From Celerinatantimonas sp046054165 (GTDB lineage: Bacteria > Pseudomonadota > Gammaproteobacteria > Enterobacterales > Celerinatantimonadaceae), in assembly GCF_046054165.1 (NCBI RefSeq), contig NZ_JBFNXK010000007.1:182439-246438 (forward strand): a stretch of DNA of 64,000 nt, written 5' to 3'. Under the pieces are notes generated by a model. That model saw only the letters and a program-made list of their open reading frames with translations. It ran no database searches and was not told the origin of the DNA. Numbering within the stretch: position 1 is the first letter of the stretch; each line of letters begins with the position of its first letter. The translations under genes and the position numbers were made by a program. Below, one piece after another: positions 1 through 8,078 of this stretch.

Positions 1-1
1 A

Positions 2-385
2 GATCTGGGGATGGAAATCGTCGGGGCAGGGTATGAATTTGCGCATGCGGATGACTATGACCGTACTGTCGGCAGTTTGAAAGAAGCAACACTGCTTTAT
101 GACGATATTACTGGTTACGAGTTTGAACAGTTCGTTAAAACCGTTCGTCCAGACCTGATCGGTTCCGGTATTAAAGAAAAATATATCTTCCAGAAAATGG
201 GGATCCCATTCCGTCAGATGCATAGTTGGGATTATTCAGGCCCATATCATGGCTACGATGGCTTTGCTATCTTCGCTCGGGATATGGACATGACGCTTAA
301 CAATCCTTGTTGGAAGTTAACTACACCGCCTTGGCTTGCTAAAACCGAAGAAAGCGAATCAATGCCAGAGGAAAAAGTCGCTTAA
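2..385 (+). CDS. nifD: Nitrogenase MoFe protein alpha chain NifD, C-terminal part
   Basis: This is the last roughly 127 residues of the alpha subunit of dinitrogenase; the gene enters from the left edge, so the first in-frame methionine at 11 is internal. The sequence shows the conserved GAGYEFAH segment and the block FRQMHSWDYSGPYHGYDGF. The histidine of MHSWD corresponds to the FeMo-cofactor ligand (His442 in Azotobacter numbering). NifD pairs with NifK into the alpha2beta2 tetramer that reduces N2. nifK follows 26 bases downstream. nifH should lie to the left, outside the window. Identity is certain. Confidence 0.97.
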   Translation, partial: DLGMEIVGAGYEFAHADDYDRTVGSLKEATLLYDDITGYEFEQFVKTVRPDLIGSGIKEKYIFQKMGIPFRQMHSWDYSGPYHGYDGFAIFARDMDMTLNNPCWKLTTPPWLAKTEESESMPEEKVA

Positions 386-411
386 GGCGATAGTTATTGA
401 AGGAGATCATC

Positions 412-1983
412 ATGGCGCAGTCAATCGATACAATTAAATCCGGCTATCCGCTGTTTGAACAGCCGGAATATCAGGATGTGTTCGCGCGGAAAAAATCACA
501 GTTTGAAGAACCCGCCAGTCCTGAAAAAATTAAAGAGGTCTTTGAGTGGACCACGACCAAAGAATATGAAGATTTAAACTTTGAGCGTAAATCATTAACG
601 ATAAACCCGGCCAAAATGTGTCAGCCGTTGGGCGCGGTACTTTGTTCGCTAGGGTTTAAAAATACACTGCCTTATGTACATGGTAGTCAGGGATGTGTGG
701 CGTATTTCCGTACTTACTTCAACCGTCATTTTAAAGAGCCTGTGGCGTGTGTTTCAGACTCAATGACCGAAGATGCGGCAGTGTTCGGTGGCCATAAAAA
801 TATGAATGAAGGCCTGGAAAATGCCTATGCATTGTATAAACCTGACATCATTGCGGTATCGACAACGTGTATGGCTGAAGTCATTGGTGATGACCTGAAT
901 GCATATACCCAAAATGCGAAAAAAGATGGGTGTGTACCTGAAGATTTACCATTACCTTTTGCACATACCCCAAGTTTTGTTGGGAGTCATATCACCGGTT
1001 GGGATGGCATGTTTGAAGGGTTCTGCCGGTACTTTACAGCTCTCAACATGGATGATAAAGCAGTCGGTAGCAATGGAAAAATTAACCTTGTGACCGGATT
1101 CGATACCTATCTGGGAAACTATCGTGTGTTGAAACGCATGATGCAGGAAATGGATGTCGATTATTCTTTGCTCAGTGACCCATCTGAAGTGTTGGATACA
1201 CCCGCCGATGGCGAATATCGCATGTATTCAGGGGGAACAACCCAAGAAGAGATCAAAGACGCTCCGAATGCGATTGATACCTTGTTACTGCAACCGCAGC
1301 AACTCGTTAAAACGAAAAAATTCGTTCAGGGGACTTGGAATCAGCCTGCCACATCAGTGCGAATTCCGATTGGATTGAGTGCGACCGATGAATTGTTGAT
1401 GACCATCAGCCAATTGACCGGGAAACCCATCAGTGAATCATTAACCAAAGAACGGGGCCGTTTAGTCGATATGATGACGGATTCTCATACCTGGTTACAT
1501 GGGAAAAAATTTGGTTTATATGGTGACCCTGATTTTGTTATGGGATTGGCACAGTTCTTGATGGAACTCGGTGCGGAACCAACCGTTATCCTTTGTCATA
1601 ATGCCAACAAACGTTGGAAAAAAGAGATGGATAAAATTTTACAAAGTTCTCCATACGGTCAGGGAAGTGAAGTGTTTGTGGGTAAAGATCTATGGCATTT
1701 CCGTTCATTGATGTTTACACGTAAGCCTGATTTTATGATTGGTAATTCATACGGTAAATTTATCCAACGCGATACTTTAGCGAAAGGTAAAGAGTTTGAA
1801 GTTCCATTAATTCGTATTGGCTTCCCACTGTTTGATCGTCACCATCTACACCGCCAGACCACTTGGGGTTATGAAGGTGCCATGCAGATCCTGACCACGT
1901 TGGTGAATTCGGTTCTTGATAAATTAGATCAGGATACGATGGAACTGGGTAAAACTGATTACTCGTTTGATTTGGTCCGATAG
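412..1983 (+). CDS. nifK: Nitrogenase MoFe protein beta chain NifK
   Basis: NifK is the beta subunit of the MoFe protein and shares the P-cluster with NifD. I chose the ATG at 412 because AAGGAG lies just upstream; an in-frame TTG at 397 has no such site. The 523-residue product has cysteines at 70 (KMCQP), 95 (GSQGCVAYF) and 153 (STTCMAEV), exactly the P-cluster positions known for the family. The C-terminus (FPLFDRHHLHRQTTWGYEG) is also canonical. It lies between nifD and nifT, presumably in the nifHDKTY transcript. No odd features. Confidence 0.98.
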   Translation: MAQSIDTIKSGYPLFEQPEYQDVFARKKSQFEEPASPEKIKEVFEWTTTKEYEDLNFERKSLTINPAKMCQPLGAVLCSLGFKNTLPYVHGSQGCVAYFRTYFNRHFKEPVACVSDSMTEDAAVFGGHKNMNEGLENAYALYKPDIIAVSTTCMAEVIGDDLNAYTQNAKKDGCVPEDLPLPFAHTPSFVGSHITGWDGMFEGFCRYFTALNMDDKAVGSNGKINLVTGFDTYLGNYRVLKRMMQEMDVDYSLLSDPSEVLDTPADGEYRMYSGGTTQEEIKDAPNAIDTLLLQPQQLVKTKKFVQGTWNQPATSVRIPIGLSATDELLMTISQLTGKPISESLTKERGRLVDMMTDSHTWLHGKKFGLYGDPDFVMGLAQFLMELGAEPTVILCHNANKRWKKEMDKILQSSPYGQGSEVFVGKDLWHFRSLMFTRKPDFMIGNSYGKFIQRDTLAKGKEFEVPLIRIGFPLFDRHHLHRQTTWGYEGAMQILTTLVNSVLDKLDQDTMELGKTDYSFDLVR

Positions 1984-2064
1984 ATTTAATTCGACAATTC
2001 AACAAATTTGACTGGGTGTTTCACCCGGTCTTTGTTTTCCCTGGAAATTAAATTAGGAGTTAAA

Positions 2065-2280
2065 ATGCCAAACGTTATATTTAGACAGCAAACGGATGGG
2101 CTATATGCCTATATCGCGAAACGTGATTTAGAGGCTAAAGTCGTTAACATTGAATTTGACTCTCCTGATCATTGGGGTGGAAAAATTGAATTAGCGAATG
2201 GACAAAGCTGGTTTTTAACACCACAACCCCGAATGCCTTCGTTTCCAATAACGCTTCGTTTATCTCGGGCTGCTGAATAA
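2065..2280 (+). CDS. nifT: NifT/FixU family protein
   Basis: This small protein of 71 residues starts MPNVIFRQQ and has the family pattern of a short beta-rich domain (ADLEAKVVNIEFD-like region, then WGGKIELANGQSWFL). The family is conserved in nif clusters between nifK and nifY; its role is not essential in the models studied and remains unclear. I chose the ATG at 2065 because AGGAGT precedes it. A longer frame opening at 2008 would add 19 residues without homology. It is separated from nifY by 10 bases. Confidence 0.93.
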   Translation: MPNVIFRQQTDGLYAYIAKRDLEAKVVNIEFDSPDHWGGKIELANGQSWFLTPQPRMPSFPITLRLSRAAE

Positions 2281-2290
2281 GGAGGCAAGG

Positions 2291-2905
2291 ATGCAACCTA
2301 CCATTGATATGAATTGGTTGTGTCGTCGCTATCAATTAGTTAAGCAATTAGGAATATCCCTAGCGACACTACCTTTAACAACACCTACGCAAGACCAGTT
2401 ACAGCAACTTGCTGATGAAACAGGTGTTTCTTTTCAAGATTTTCAATCCATTTTAACCGAACCTCTTCCGGAGCAGTGGCAGCTTTTTGAGCAACATCCT
2501 CCGCTTGCTGCCAAATCGCTTCGCTGTGCGCTGGCCAGTTCAGACGGCATTAACATTGATGGTCATTTTAGTCGTTGTCCCGTGATGCATTTGTATGACG
2601 TGTCTGCTGATTCTGTGCAATTAGTGGCCTTAAGAGAAATGCCGGCTGTTCCGGGCAGTGATGGACATCAGCAACGGGTGGATAGCTTAAATGATTGCCA
2701 GTTGTTATTTATTGCCGCGATTGGTGGTCCAGCGGCGGCTCGAGTCATTCGTGCGGATATATATCCCATGAAAGTCCGTCAGCCGGCGATGATAGAGCCA
2801 ACTTTAATTGATCTTCAGCAGCGATTAGCCAGTGGAAAATTACCTCCTTGGTTGAAAAAGTTGATTGGAGAAGATTGGGACGCCTGGAGTTGGCAGGAAA
2901 GTTAG
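2291..2905 (+). CDS. nifY: NifY/NafY-type FeMo-cofactor binding protein
   Basis: This 204-residue protein has an N-terminal helical region (about 1-70) and a C-terminal NifX/NifB-type dinitrogenase cofactor domain (about 75-185) beginning LRCALASSDGINIDGHFSRC. Such proteins bind FeMo-co or its precursor and hold apo-MoFe protein in an open state. Position after nifT matches Klebsiella nifY, and its length is close to the Klebsiella protein (about 220). The start has an AAGGAGGC site just upstream. It could also be called nafY; the two are paralogues, and gene order favours nifY. Confidence 0.9.
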   Translation: MQPTIDMNWLCRRYQLVKQLGISLATLPLTTPTQDQLQQLADETGVSFQDFQSILTEPLPEQWQLFEQHPPLAAKSLRCALASSDGINIDGHFSRCPVMHLYDVSADSVQLVALREMPAVPGSDGHQQRVDSLNDCQLLFIAAIGGPAAARVIRADIYPMKVRQPAMIEPTLIDLQQRLASGKLPPWLKKLIGEDWDAWSWQES

Positions 2906-2921
2906 CAACATTTTGTCGCAT

Positions 2922-2937
2922 TGTTTGAAAGGCGACA
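2922..2937 (+). promoter_or_regulatory. Candidate NifA upstream activator site before nifE
   Basis: The sequence reads TGT, ten bases, ACA, which is the NifA binding consensus, and it lies in the 122-base gap before nifE. I did not find a convincing -24/-12 partner downstream: the best candidate, near 2972-2985, keeps the -12 GC but has AG in place of the -24 GG. It therefore may act on a weak promoter, or the match may be by chance. Confidence 0.5.
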
Positions 2938-3027
2938 GTGTACATTCCTGTATTTATGGGCATTCGCAGTGAGATCGATCTATGCAAGTGCTATTAAGAG
3001 ATGTAGCAGAGTAAGGAGACTAACTCG

Positions 3028-4419
3028 ATGAAGCAAGCATTTGACAATCCGCTGAAAGATGAACCGTTGTGTGAACATAACCATGAAGGTAAATCGGGAT
3101 GCCGTCCGGCGAAACCCGGGGCTACGGCTGGGGGGTGTGCTTTTGATGGCGCTCAGATCGCTTTATTACCGATTGCTGATGTTGCGCACTTAATTCACGG
3201 CCCAATCGGATGTGCCGGAAGTTCTTGGGATAACCGAGGAAGTTTTTCGAGTACTCCAGGATTATTTCGGTTAGGAATGACAACCGATTTGAGTGAACCG
3301 GACATTATTATGGGCCGGGGGGAAAGTAAAGTTGTTGCAGCGGTCGGGTACATTCAGGAGCATTACCACCCAGCGGCTGTTTTTGTTTACAACACCTGTG
3401 TTCCAGCCATGGAAGGGGATGATTTAAATGCCGCAGCCAGATTAGCACAGGAGCGCTATCAGGTTCCGGTGATTGTGGTCGATGCTGCCGGATTTTACGG
3501 CAGTAAAAATTTAGGGAACCGAATTGCAGGTGAAGTCATGGTCGATAAAGTGGTCGGCACTCGAGAACCTGCACCGGCACCAGAGATTGAAGGCCGTAAA
3601 GTTCATGACATCTGTTTGATCGGTGAATTTAATATTGCCGGAGAATTTTGGCCGATTCAGAAATTATTGGATGAATTGGGGATCCGGGTTTTGGCTTCGT
3701 TATCCGGTGATGCTCGTTTTGCCGAAATTCAAACCATGCATCGCAGTGAACTAAATATGGTCGTGTGTTCCCGATCATTAATGAATGTGGCTCGTAAATT
3801 AGAAGAACGTTATCAAACCCCTTGGTTTGAAGGGAGTTTTTATGGAGTTCGTGCCACGAGTGAATCGCTTCGCTATATTGCACAGCATCTGAATGATGGT
3901 GAATTGCAAGTGCGCTGTGAGTTACTGATTCAACGGGAAGAAGCACGCGTTGAAAAAGCATTGCAACAATATCGTGAACGACTGACGGGTAAACGGGTGT
4001 TGTTGTATACCGGGGGGGTTAAATCTTGGTCGGTCGTTTCGGCATTGCAAGATTTGGGGATGGAAGTCGTTGCGACTGGAACTCGCAAATCAACTGAAGC
4101 CGATAAAGCTAAAATCCGGGAGTTGATGGGAGAGGATGCGATGATGTTAGAAGATCCGAACCCACGGCATTTGCTGGATATTTGTTATCACTATCATGCC
4201 GATATGATGGTCGCTGGAGGCCGTAATCGGTATACCGCACTTAAAGCCCGCTTACCTTTTTTGGATATTAATCAGGAACGTGAGAATGCGTATGCCGGAT
4301 ATAACGGCATGCTGGAACTGGCCCGACAGATTTGTCAGTCGCTGGAAAGTCCTATTTGGCCATTAGTCCGAAATCGAGCCAGTTGGCAGACTGCTTCTGG
4401 GAGGATCGCGCATGGCTGA
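3028..4419 (+). CDS. nifE: NifE, FeMo-cofactor scaffold alpha subunit
   Basis: NifE is homologous to NifD and forms the NifEN tetramer, on which the Fe-S core made by NifB is matured into FeMo-co. The 463-residue product has the diagnostic N-terminal half: GCRPAKPGATAGGCAFDGAQ followed by LIHGPIGCAGSSWDNRG, then the NTCVPAMEGDDLNA segment. An AAGGAG site precedes the ATG. Its last 8 bases overlap nifN, as expected for co-translated partners. Length and motifs are typical. Confidence 0.97.
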   Translation: MKQAFDNPLKDEPLCEHNHEGKSGCRPAKPGATAGGCAFDGAQIALLPIADVAHLIHGPIGCAGSSWDNRGSFSSTPGLFRLGMTTDLSEPDIIMGRGESKVVAAVGYIQEHYHPAAVFVYNTCVPAMEGDDLNAAARLAQERYQVPVIVVDAAGFYGSKNLGNRIAGEVMVDKVVGTREPAPAPEIEGRKVHDICLIGEFNIAGEFWPIQKLLDELGIRVLASLSGDARFAEIQTMHRSELNMVVCSRSLMNVARKLEERYQTPWFEGSFYGVRATSESLRYIAQHLNDGELQVRCELLIQREEARVEKALQQYRERLTGKRVLLYTGGVKSWSVVSALQDLGMEVVATGTRKSTEADKAKIRELMGEDAMMLEDPNPRHLLDICYHYHADMMVAGGRNRYTALKARLPFLDINQERENAYAGYNGMLELARQICQSLESPIWPLVRNRASWQTASGRIAHG

Positions 4420-5770
4420 GATCATCAAGACTCGGAAACCGCTATCGATTTCCCCCCTTAAAACCGGACAGGTGATGGGGGCGTCATTAGCAGCCTTGGG
4501 GATCGCGGATAGCATTGCGTTAATGCATGCGGCTCAAGGGTGTAGCTCGTTTGCGAAAGCTTTTTTTGTCCGACATTTTCAGGAGCCTATCGCCATGCAG
4601 TCGACAGCGATGGATCCTATCTCAACGATTATGGGCGCGGACAATAATATTAAATTGGCGTTGGATTTATTAGCGAAAAAGAAATCAGCAAAGGCCATTA
4701 TCGTCATGAGCAATGGGCTGAGTGAAGCTCAGGGAGCTGATTTATCTCGGGCTATTAAAGAGTTCCGACAGGAGTATCCGGAGCATGAACAATTGGCCAT
4801 TGTCACCGTCAGTACCCCTGATTTTTACGGGTCATTGGAAAGTGGCTATGGTGCAACGGTTGAAGCGATTATTGATCAACTCGTTCCTTCGGATCAGTTA
4901 CGTCATGTCAGGAAAAAACGGATTAATATTTTAGCCGGGCACAGCCTGACAGCCGGGGATATTGAAGCCGTAACCCGGTTGGTTGAAAGCTTTGGTTTGA
5001 ATCCTATTTTTATTCCTGATTTAAGTGAATCTCTGGATGGTCATTTAGGGGATCAGGATTATACCTCGGTGTCTCAAGGTGGAACCCGATTAAGTGATTT
5101 GGCGAAGGTTCATGAAAGTATCGCCTCGTTGTCCATTGGTATTAGTGTGCACGCGGCGGCTAAAAAATTAGCCCAGAAAACCCAAGTGGCGACCTTCTAT
5201 TTTGATCATTTAGGGGATTTTGAAAATTGCGACCGATTGGTTGAAGTGTTGATCGAATTAACAGGACGTCAGGTCCCGGAGTATATCAATCGGGAGCGGC
5301 GACAGGTTCAGGATGCGTTACTAGATTGTCATAATATTCTCCAGGGATTTCCAATTGCAATGGCGGCAGAACCTGAATCACTCGGGTATTGGCTGGCGAT
5401 TGCTCGCATGACAGGGCTTGATGAACGTGTGGTGGTGGCCCCAGCGAATCATAGTTATCTGGTTCAGCTTCCGACTGAAAAAGTCATGATTGGGGATTTT
5501 TCTGATTTGGAAGTCGCATTGGCCGACGATCCGGTGAAATTGCTTATTTCTAATTCACATGGTCATCCTTCTGCTGAGCGGTTGGGGATCGCGCATGTTT
5601 TATGTGGATTCCCTATGTTTGATCACTATGGTGGTTTCAGACGTAACCGTCAGCTATATGGTGGAATTCGGGATACGCTTTTTGAACTGGCAAATTTAAT
5701 TCATCATCAGCTACCTAAAGAAGCCGTTTATCACAGTACGCTGAAACAACATTGGCCGAAAGCTGTTTAA
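4412..5770 (+). CDS. nifN: NifN, FeMo-cofactor scaffold beta subunit
   Basis: NifN is the NifK-like partner of NifE in the cofactor scaffold. The 452-residue protein opens with KPLSISPLKTGQVMGASLAAL and has MHAAQGCSSFAKAFFVRHF, the counterpart of the NifK block GSQGCVAYFRTYF. The C-terminus (GFPMFDHYGGFRRNRQLYGG) parallels the NifK end. Translation starts within nifE in another frame (8-base overlap). Identity rests on motif match plus the nifE-nifN-nifX order. Confidence 0.97.
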   Translation: MAEIIKTRKPLSISPLKTGQVMGASLAALGIADSIALMHAAQGCSSFAKAFFVRHFQEPIAMQSTAMDPISTIMGADNNIKLALDLLAKKKSAKAIIVMSNGLSEAQGADLSRAIKEFRQEYPEHEQLAIVTVSTPDFYGSLESGYGATVEAIIDQLVPSDQLRHVRKKRINILAGHSLTAGDIEAVTRLVESFGLNPIFIPDLSESLDGHLGDQDYTSVSQGGTRLSDLAKVHESIASLSIGISVHAAAKKLAQKTQVATFYFDHLGDFENCDRLVEVLIELTGRQVPEYINRERRQVQDALLDCHNILQGFPIAMAAEPESLGYWLAIARMTGLDERVVVAPANHSYLVQLPTEKVMIGDFSDLEVALADDPVKLLISNSHGHPSAERLGIAHVLCGFPMFDHYGGFRRNRQLYGGIRDTLFELANLIHHQLPKEAVYHSTLKQHWPKAV

Positions 5771-5782
5771 CGGAGCATCAAC

Positions 5783-6229
5783 ATGGAAACAATACAGGTT
5801 TGTCGAGAACTCCAGGTCGCAGGTACCGAACGAGAATTGGTGCGGGTTGCCTTTGCCAGTAGTGATCAACATCAGGTCGATCAGCATTTTGCGAGCACCC
5901 GAAGATTTGCTATTTATGGTTTGGAACCTGATCACTTTCAACTGCTTAAGATAGTTGAATTGAGCGAACCACCGTTGGGCCATCACCAGCAAAATATTGA
6001 GACTCGTCTTGATTTATTAGGGGATTGTTTGGCGGTCTATACCGTAGCCGTGGGGGATGCGGTGGTCCGCCAGTTATGGGCGAGAGGGATTCGTCCGGTA
6101 CGAGTACCCGAAGGGACTCAGATTGTCCGTTTATTAGATGAGCTGAATCAGGAATTAAGCCGGCAGAGTAGTGCGCTACGTCGGCAAATGAAACGAAATC
6201 ATCGTAAAACGGGGCATTTGCCTCAGTAA
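5783..6229 (+). CDS. nifX: NifX, nitrogenase cofactor carrier protein
   Basis: This 148-residue protein carries a single NifX-type domain: LVRVAFASSDQHQVDQHFASTRRFAIYGL at about 20-48, then the ETRLDLLGDC and AVGDAVVRQLWARGIRPVRV blocks. Known NifX proteins bind NifB-co and the VK-cluster and act as carriers around NifEN. The gene follows nifN by 12 bases with a GGAGC site. A basic C-terminal tail (RRQMKRNHRKTGH) follows the domain. No defects seen. Confidence 0.95.
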   Translation: METIQVCRELQVAGTERELVRVAFASSDQHQVDQHFASTRRFAIYGLEPDHFQLLKIVELSEPPLGHHQQNIETRLDLLGDCLAVYTVAVGDAVVRQLWARGIRPVRVPEGTQIVRLLDELNQELSRQSSALRRQMKRNHRKTGHLPQ

Positions 6230-6260
6230 GTTACTATCAAAATAAATTATGGAGCAAAGT

Positions 6261-6524
6261 ATGGGTACTGCAACAACTGCAGATGGTCGGAGTTGGGAGC
6301 CACAATTTATACGTTCGCTGAATACTGCCGAATGTATTGGTTGTGGACGTTGCTATAAAGTATGTGGTCGTAATGTATTCGAATTAGTCGAATATGAAGG
6401 TGAAGATGACGACGAATGGGATGATGATTCAGTCCGGATGGTGATGGAACTGGCTGATGCTGGGGATTGTGTCGGTTGTGGTGCCTGTGAACGAGTCTGT
6501 CCGAAGGCGTGTCATCAACATTAG
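6261..6524 (+). CDS. nif-associated 2[4Fe-4S] ferredoxin (FdxB/ferredoxin III type)
   Basis: This ferredoxin of 87 residues probably supplies electrons to nitrogenase or to cofactor assembly. Two cluster motifs are visible: CIGCGRCYKVC near residue 26 and CVGCGACERVCP near residue 71, separated by an acidic insert (EGEDDDEWDDDS) characteristic of the nif-specific ferredoxin III family. I chose the ATG at 6261, which has GGAG six bases upstream; the in-frame ATG at 6249 lacks a site. It sits between nifX and a terminator, so it is probably the last gene of its transcript. Confidence 0.9.
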   Translation: MGTATTADGRSWEPQFIRSLNTAECIGCGRCYKVCGRNVFELVEYEGEDDDEWDDDSVRMVMELADAGDCVGCGACERVCPKACHQH

Positions 6525-6557
6525 TTGTTGAATTTTTCCCCATCATTAATCTAGAAA

Positions 6558-6593
6558 AGAGGTGTTACTGTGAGGGTAACCCCTCTTTTTTTA
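6558..6593 (+). terminator. Rho-independent terminator after the ferredoxin gene
   Basis: An 11-bp stem with one mismatch (AGAGGTGTTAC pairing with GTAACCCCTCT) and a short loop is followed by a run of eight T. It lies 34 bases beyond the ferredoxin stop and separates the nif structural/scaffold genes from the nifU unit. Confidence 0.88.
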
Positions 6594-6621
6594 TGAAAGC
6601 GTACAATCATGCATTGATGTT

Positions 6622-6637
6622 TGTCGCATCTGATACA
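6622..6637 (+). promoter_or_regulatory. NifA upstream activator site for the nifU operon
   Basis: TGTCGCATCTGATACA is a perfect TGT-N10-ACA NifA site. Its centre lies about 105 bases upstream of the predicted sigma-54 start, the usual distance for looping activation. Together with the -24/-12 element downstream it makes a complete nif promoter. Confidence 0.85.
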
Positions 6638-6708
6638 AAGCTAACAACTTGTCTGATTCATTTCGGCTTTTAAACATGTAATCGATTGAAAATAAATGGA
6701 TTTTATAA

Positions 6709-6724
6709 TGGCTTGTGATTTGCA
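6709..6724 (+). promoter_or_regulatory. Sigma-54 -24/-12 promoter of the nifU operon
   Basis: TGGCTTGTGATTTGCA has the invariant GG (6710-6711) and GC (6722-6723) exactly ten bases apart, matching the RpoN consensus TGGC-N8-TGCA. It lies about 35 bases before the first gene of the operon and about 72 bases beyond a NifA site. Confidence 0.88.
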
Positions 6725-6758
6725 TCACAACCTATAAAGAGTATTCCAGGGAGATTAT

Positions 6759-7112
6759 ATGATTCATCTAACCGAGTCGGCAGAACAGTTGTTACACCCT
6801 ATCACCGCTCGCTTTCCTGATCATGGATTACGCCTGACCGGGCTTGGTAATGTTTGCCAAGGGATCCAAATTCAGGTGACTTGGCAGGCCCACAGTGAGC
6901 CTGATGATCGGGAAGAGATTATTAATCATATCCGAGTCTGGATTGCTTCTTCGTTAACTCGACAGCTGGTGTCGATGACGATTGGTGTTGAAGCGGGTTC
7001 AGGAGGTCCTGAACTGGTAGTAACGCCTCAGTATCCTGATTGTGCCTGTTCATCAAGTCAGGATTGTCATTGGCATGATCTAAATACCCCCGCCACACTA
7101 AGGAGCATGTGA
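6759..7112 (+). CDS. Divergent HesB/IscA-like protein, first gene of the nifU operon
   Basis: The 117-residue product begins MIHLTESAEQLL and has GLRLTGLGNVCQGIQIQVTW, which resembles the start and first cysteine region of IscA/HesB A-type Fe-S carriers; such a gene often precedes nifU. However, the usual C-terminal CGCG-type motif is absent. Instead the tail has CACSSSQDCHWHD. It ends with ATGTGATG, so its TGA shares a base with the nifU start. I see the resemblance as moderate; it could be a distinct nif-associated family. It is probably co-transcribed with nifU from the sigma-54 promoter. Confidence 0.55.
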   Translation: MIHLTESAEQLLHPITARFPDHGLRLTGLGNVCQGIQIQVTWQAHSEPDDREEIINHIRVWIASSLTRQLVSMTIGVEAGSGGPELVVTPQYPDCACSSSQDCHWHDLNTPATLRSM

Positions 7113-8068
7113 TGTGGAATTATTCCGAAAAAGTTAAGGATCATTTTTTTAATCCTCGTAATGCCAAAGTGGTTGAAGATGCCAATGCGGTGGGTGACGT
7201 TGGCTCGCTAAGTTGTGGTGATGCATTACGTTTAATGCTTAAAGTGAATCCGGAAACGGATGTGATTGAAGATGCTGGTTTTCAAACCTTTGGATGCGGG
7301 AGTGCCATTGCCTCATCTTCAGCATTAACGGAACTCATTATTGGTCAAACGTTGGATGAGGCTAAAAAATTAACCAATCAGGATATCGCCACCTATTTGG
7401 ATGGACTGCCTCCTGAAAAAATGCATTGCTCGGTGATGGGTGAAGAAGCATTGCAGGTAGCGATTGCGCATTATCGTGGCGAAACAATTGAAGAAGATGA
7501 TGAAGACGAAGGTGCTTTGATCTGTCGTTGTTTCGCGGTGGATGAAGGCAAGATTATTAAAGCAGTTAAAACCAATCATCTGACCACATTAGAAGATGTG
7601 ATCAATTATACCAAGGCGGGTGGTGCCTGTGCGAGTTGCCATGAAAAGATTGAAAATCTTCTCGCTAAAATCGCCAAGGAACAAATTGTTGAATTGGAAC
7701 CTGACAGTGAATCAGCTAAAGCTTTGGGGCCAAAACCGGAACCGGAAGTTATTTCAGAAACCCGTGAAGCGGCGCAGATTATCCCCACTCAGGAAGTGGT
7801 TGCAAATGAAGTGCTAAGTGATCAAGAAAATCTGGTGGCGATAGGTAAAGTGATTGAAGCGCTGAGACCTAATCTTCAGCTGGATGGCGGTGATATTGAA
7901 CTGGTTGGGGTTCGTGGTAATGAAGTCGCTGTCATTTTATCAGGCAATTGCCAGGGGTGTATGATGACCGAAATGACGCTGGGGTGGTTGAGTCAGCAAC
8001 TACTTGAAAAATTGGGTCATTATTATCGTTTAGTCACTGTTCAACCTAAAGAAGAAGTCAGCGCATAA
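7112..8068 (+). CDS. nifU: NifU, Fe-S cluster scaffold for nitrogenase
   Basis: NifU assembles [2Fe-2S] and [4Fe-4S] clusters for nitrogenase proteins. The 318-residue product shows all three domains. The IscU-like N-terminus has cysteines in SLSCGDA, TFGCGS and MHCSV. The central domain has a permanent [2Fe-2S] cluster, with CRCFAVDEGKI and CASCHEKI. The Nfu domain has CQGCMMTEMTLG near the end. The ATG at 7112 overlaps the preceding stop and has AAGGAG upstream; a GTG one codon earlier is less likely. Confidence 0.97.
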   Translation: MWNYSEKVKDHFFNPRNAKVVEDANAVGDVGSLSCGDALRLMLKVNPETDVIEDAGFQTFGCGSAIASSSALTELIIGQTLDEAKKLTNQDIATYLDGLPPEKMHCSVMGEEALQVAIAHYRGETIEEDDEDEGALICRCFAVDEGKIIKAVKTNHLTTLEDVINYTKAGGACASCHEKIENLLAKIAKEQIVELEPDSESAKALGPKPEPEVISETREAAQIIPTQEVVANEVLSDQENLVAIGKVIEALRPNLQLDGGDIELVGVRGNEVAVILSGNCQGCMMTEMTLGWLSQQLLEKLGHYYRLVTVQPKEEVSA

Positions 8069-8078
8069 GGAGAGCATC

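Noticed and set aside
2970..2987. Sigma-54 promoter of nifE
   Set aside because: Only the -12 GC and part of the -24 match; not strong enough to annotate.
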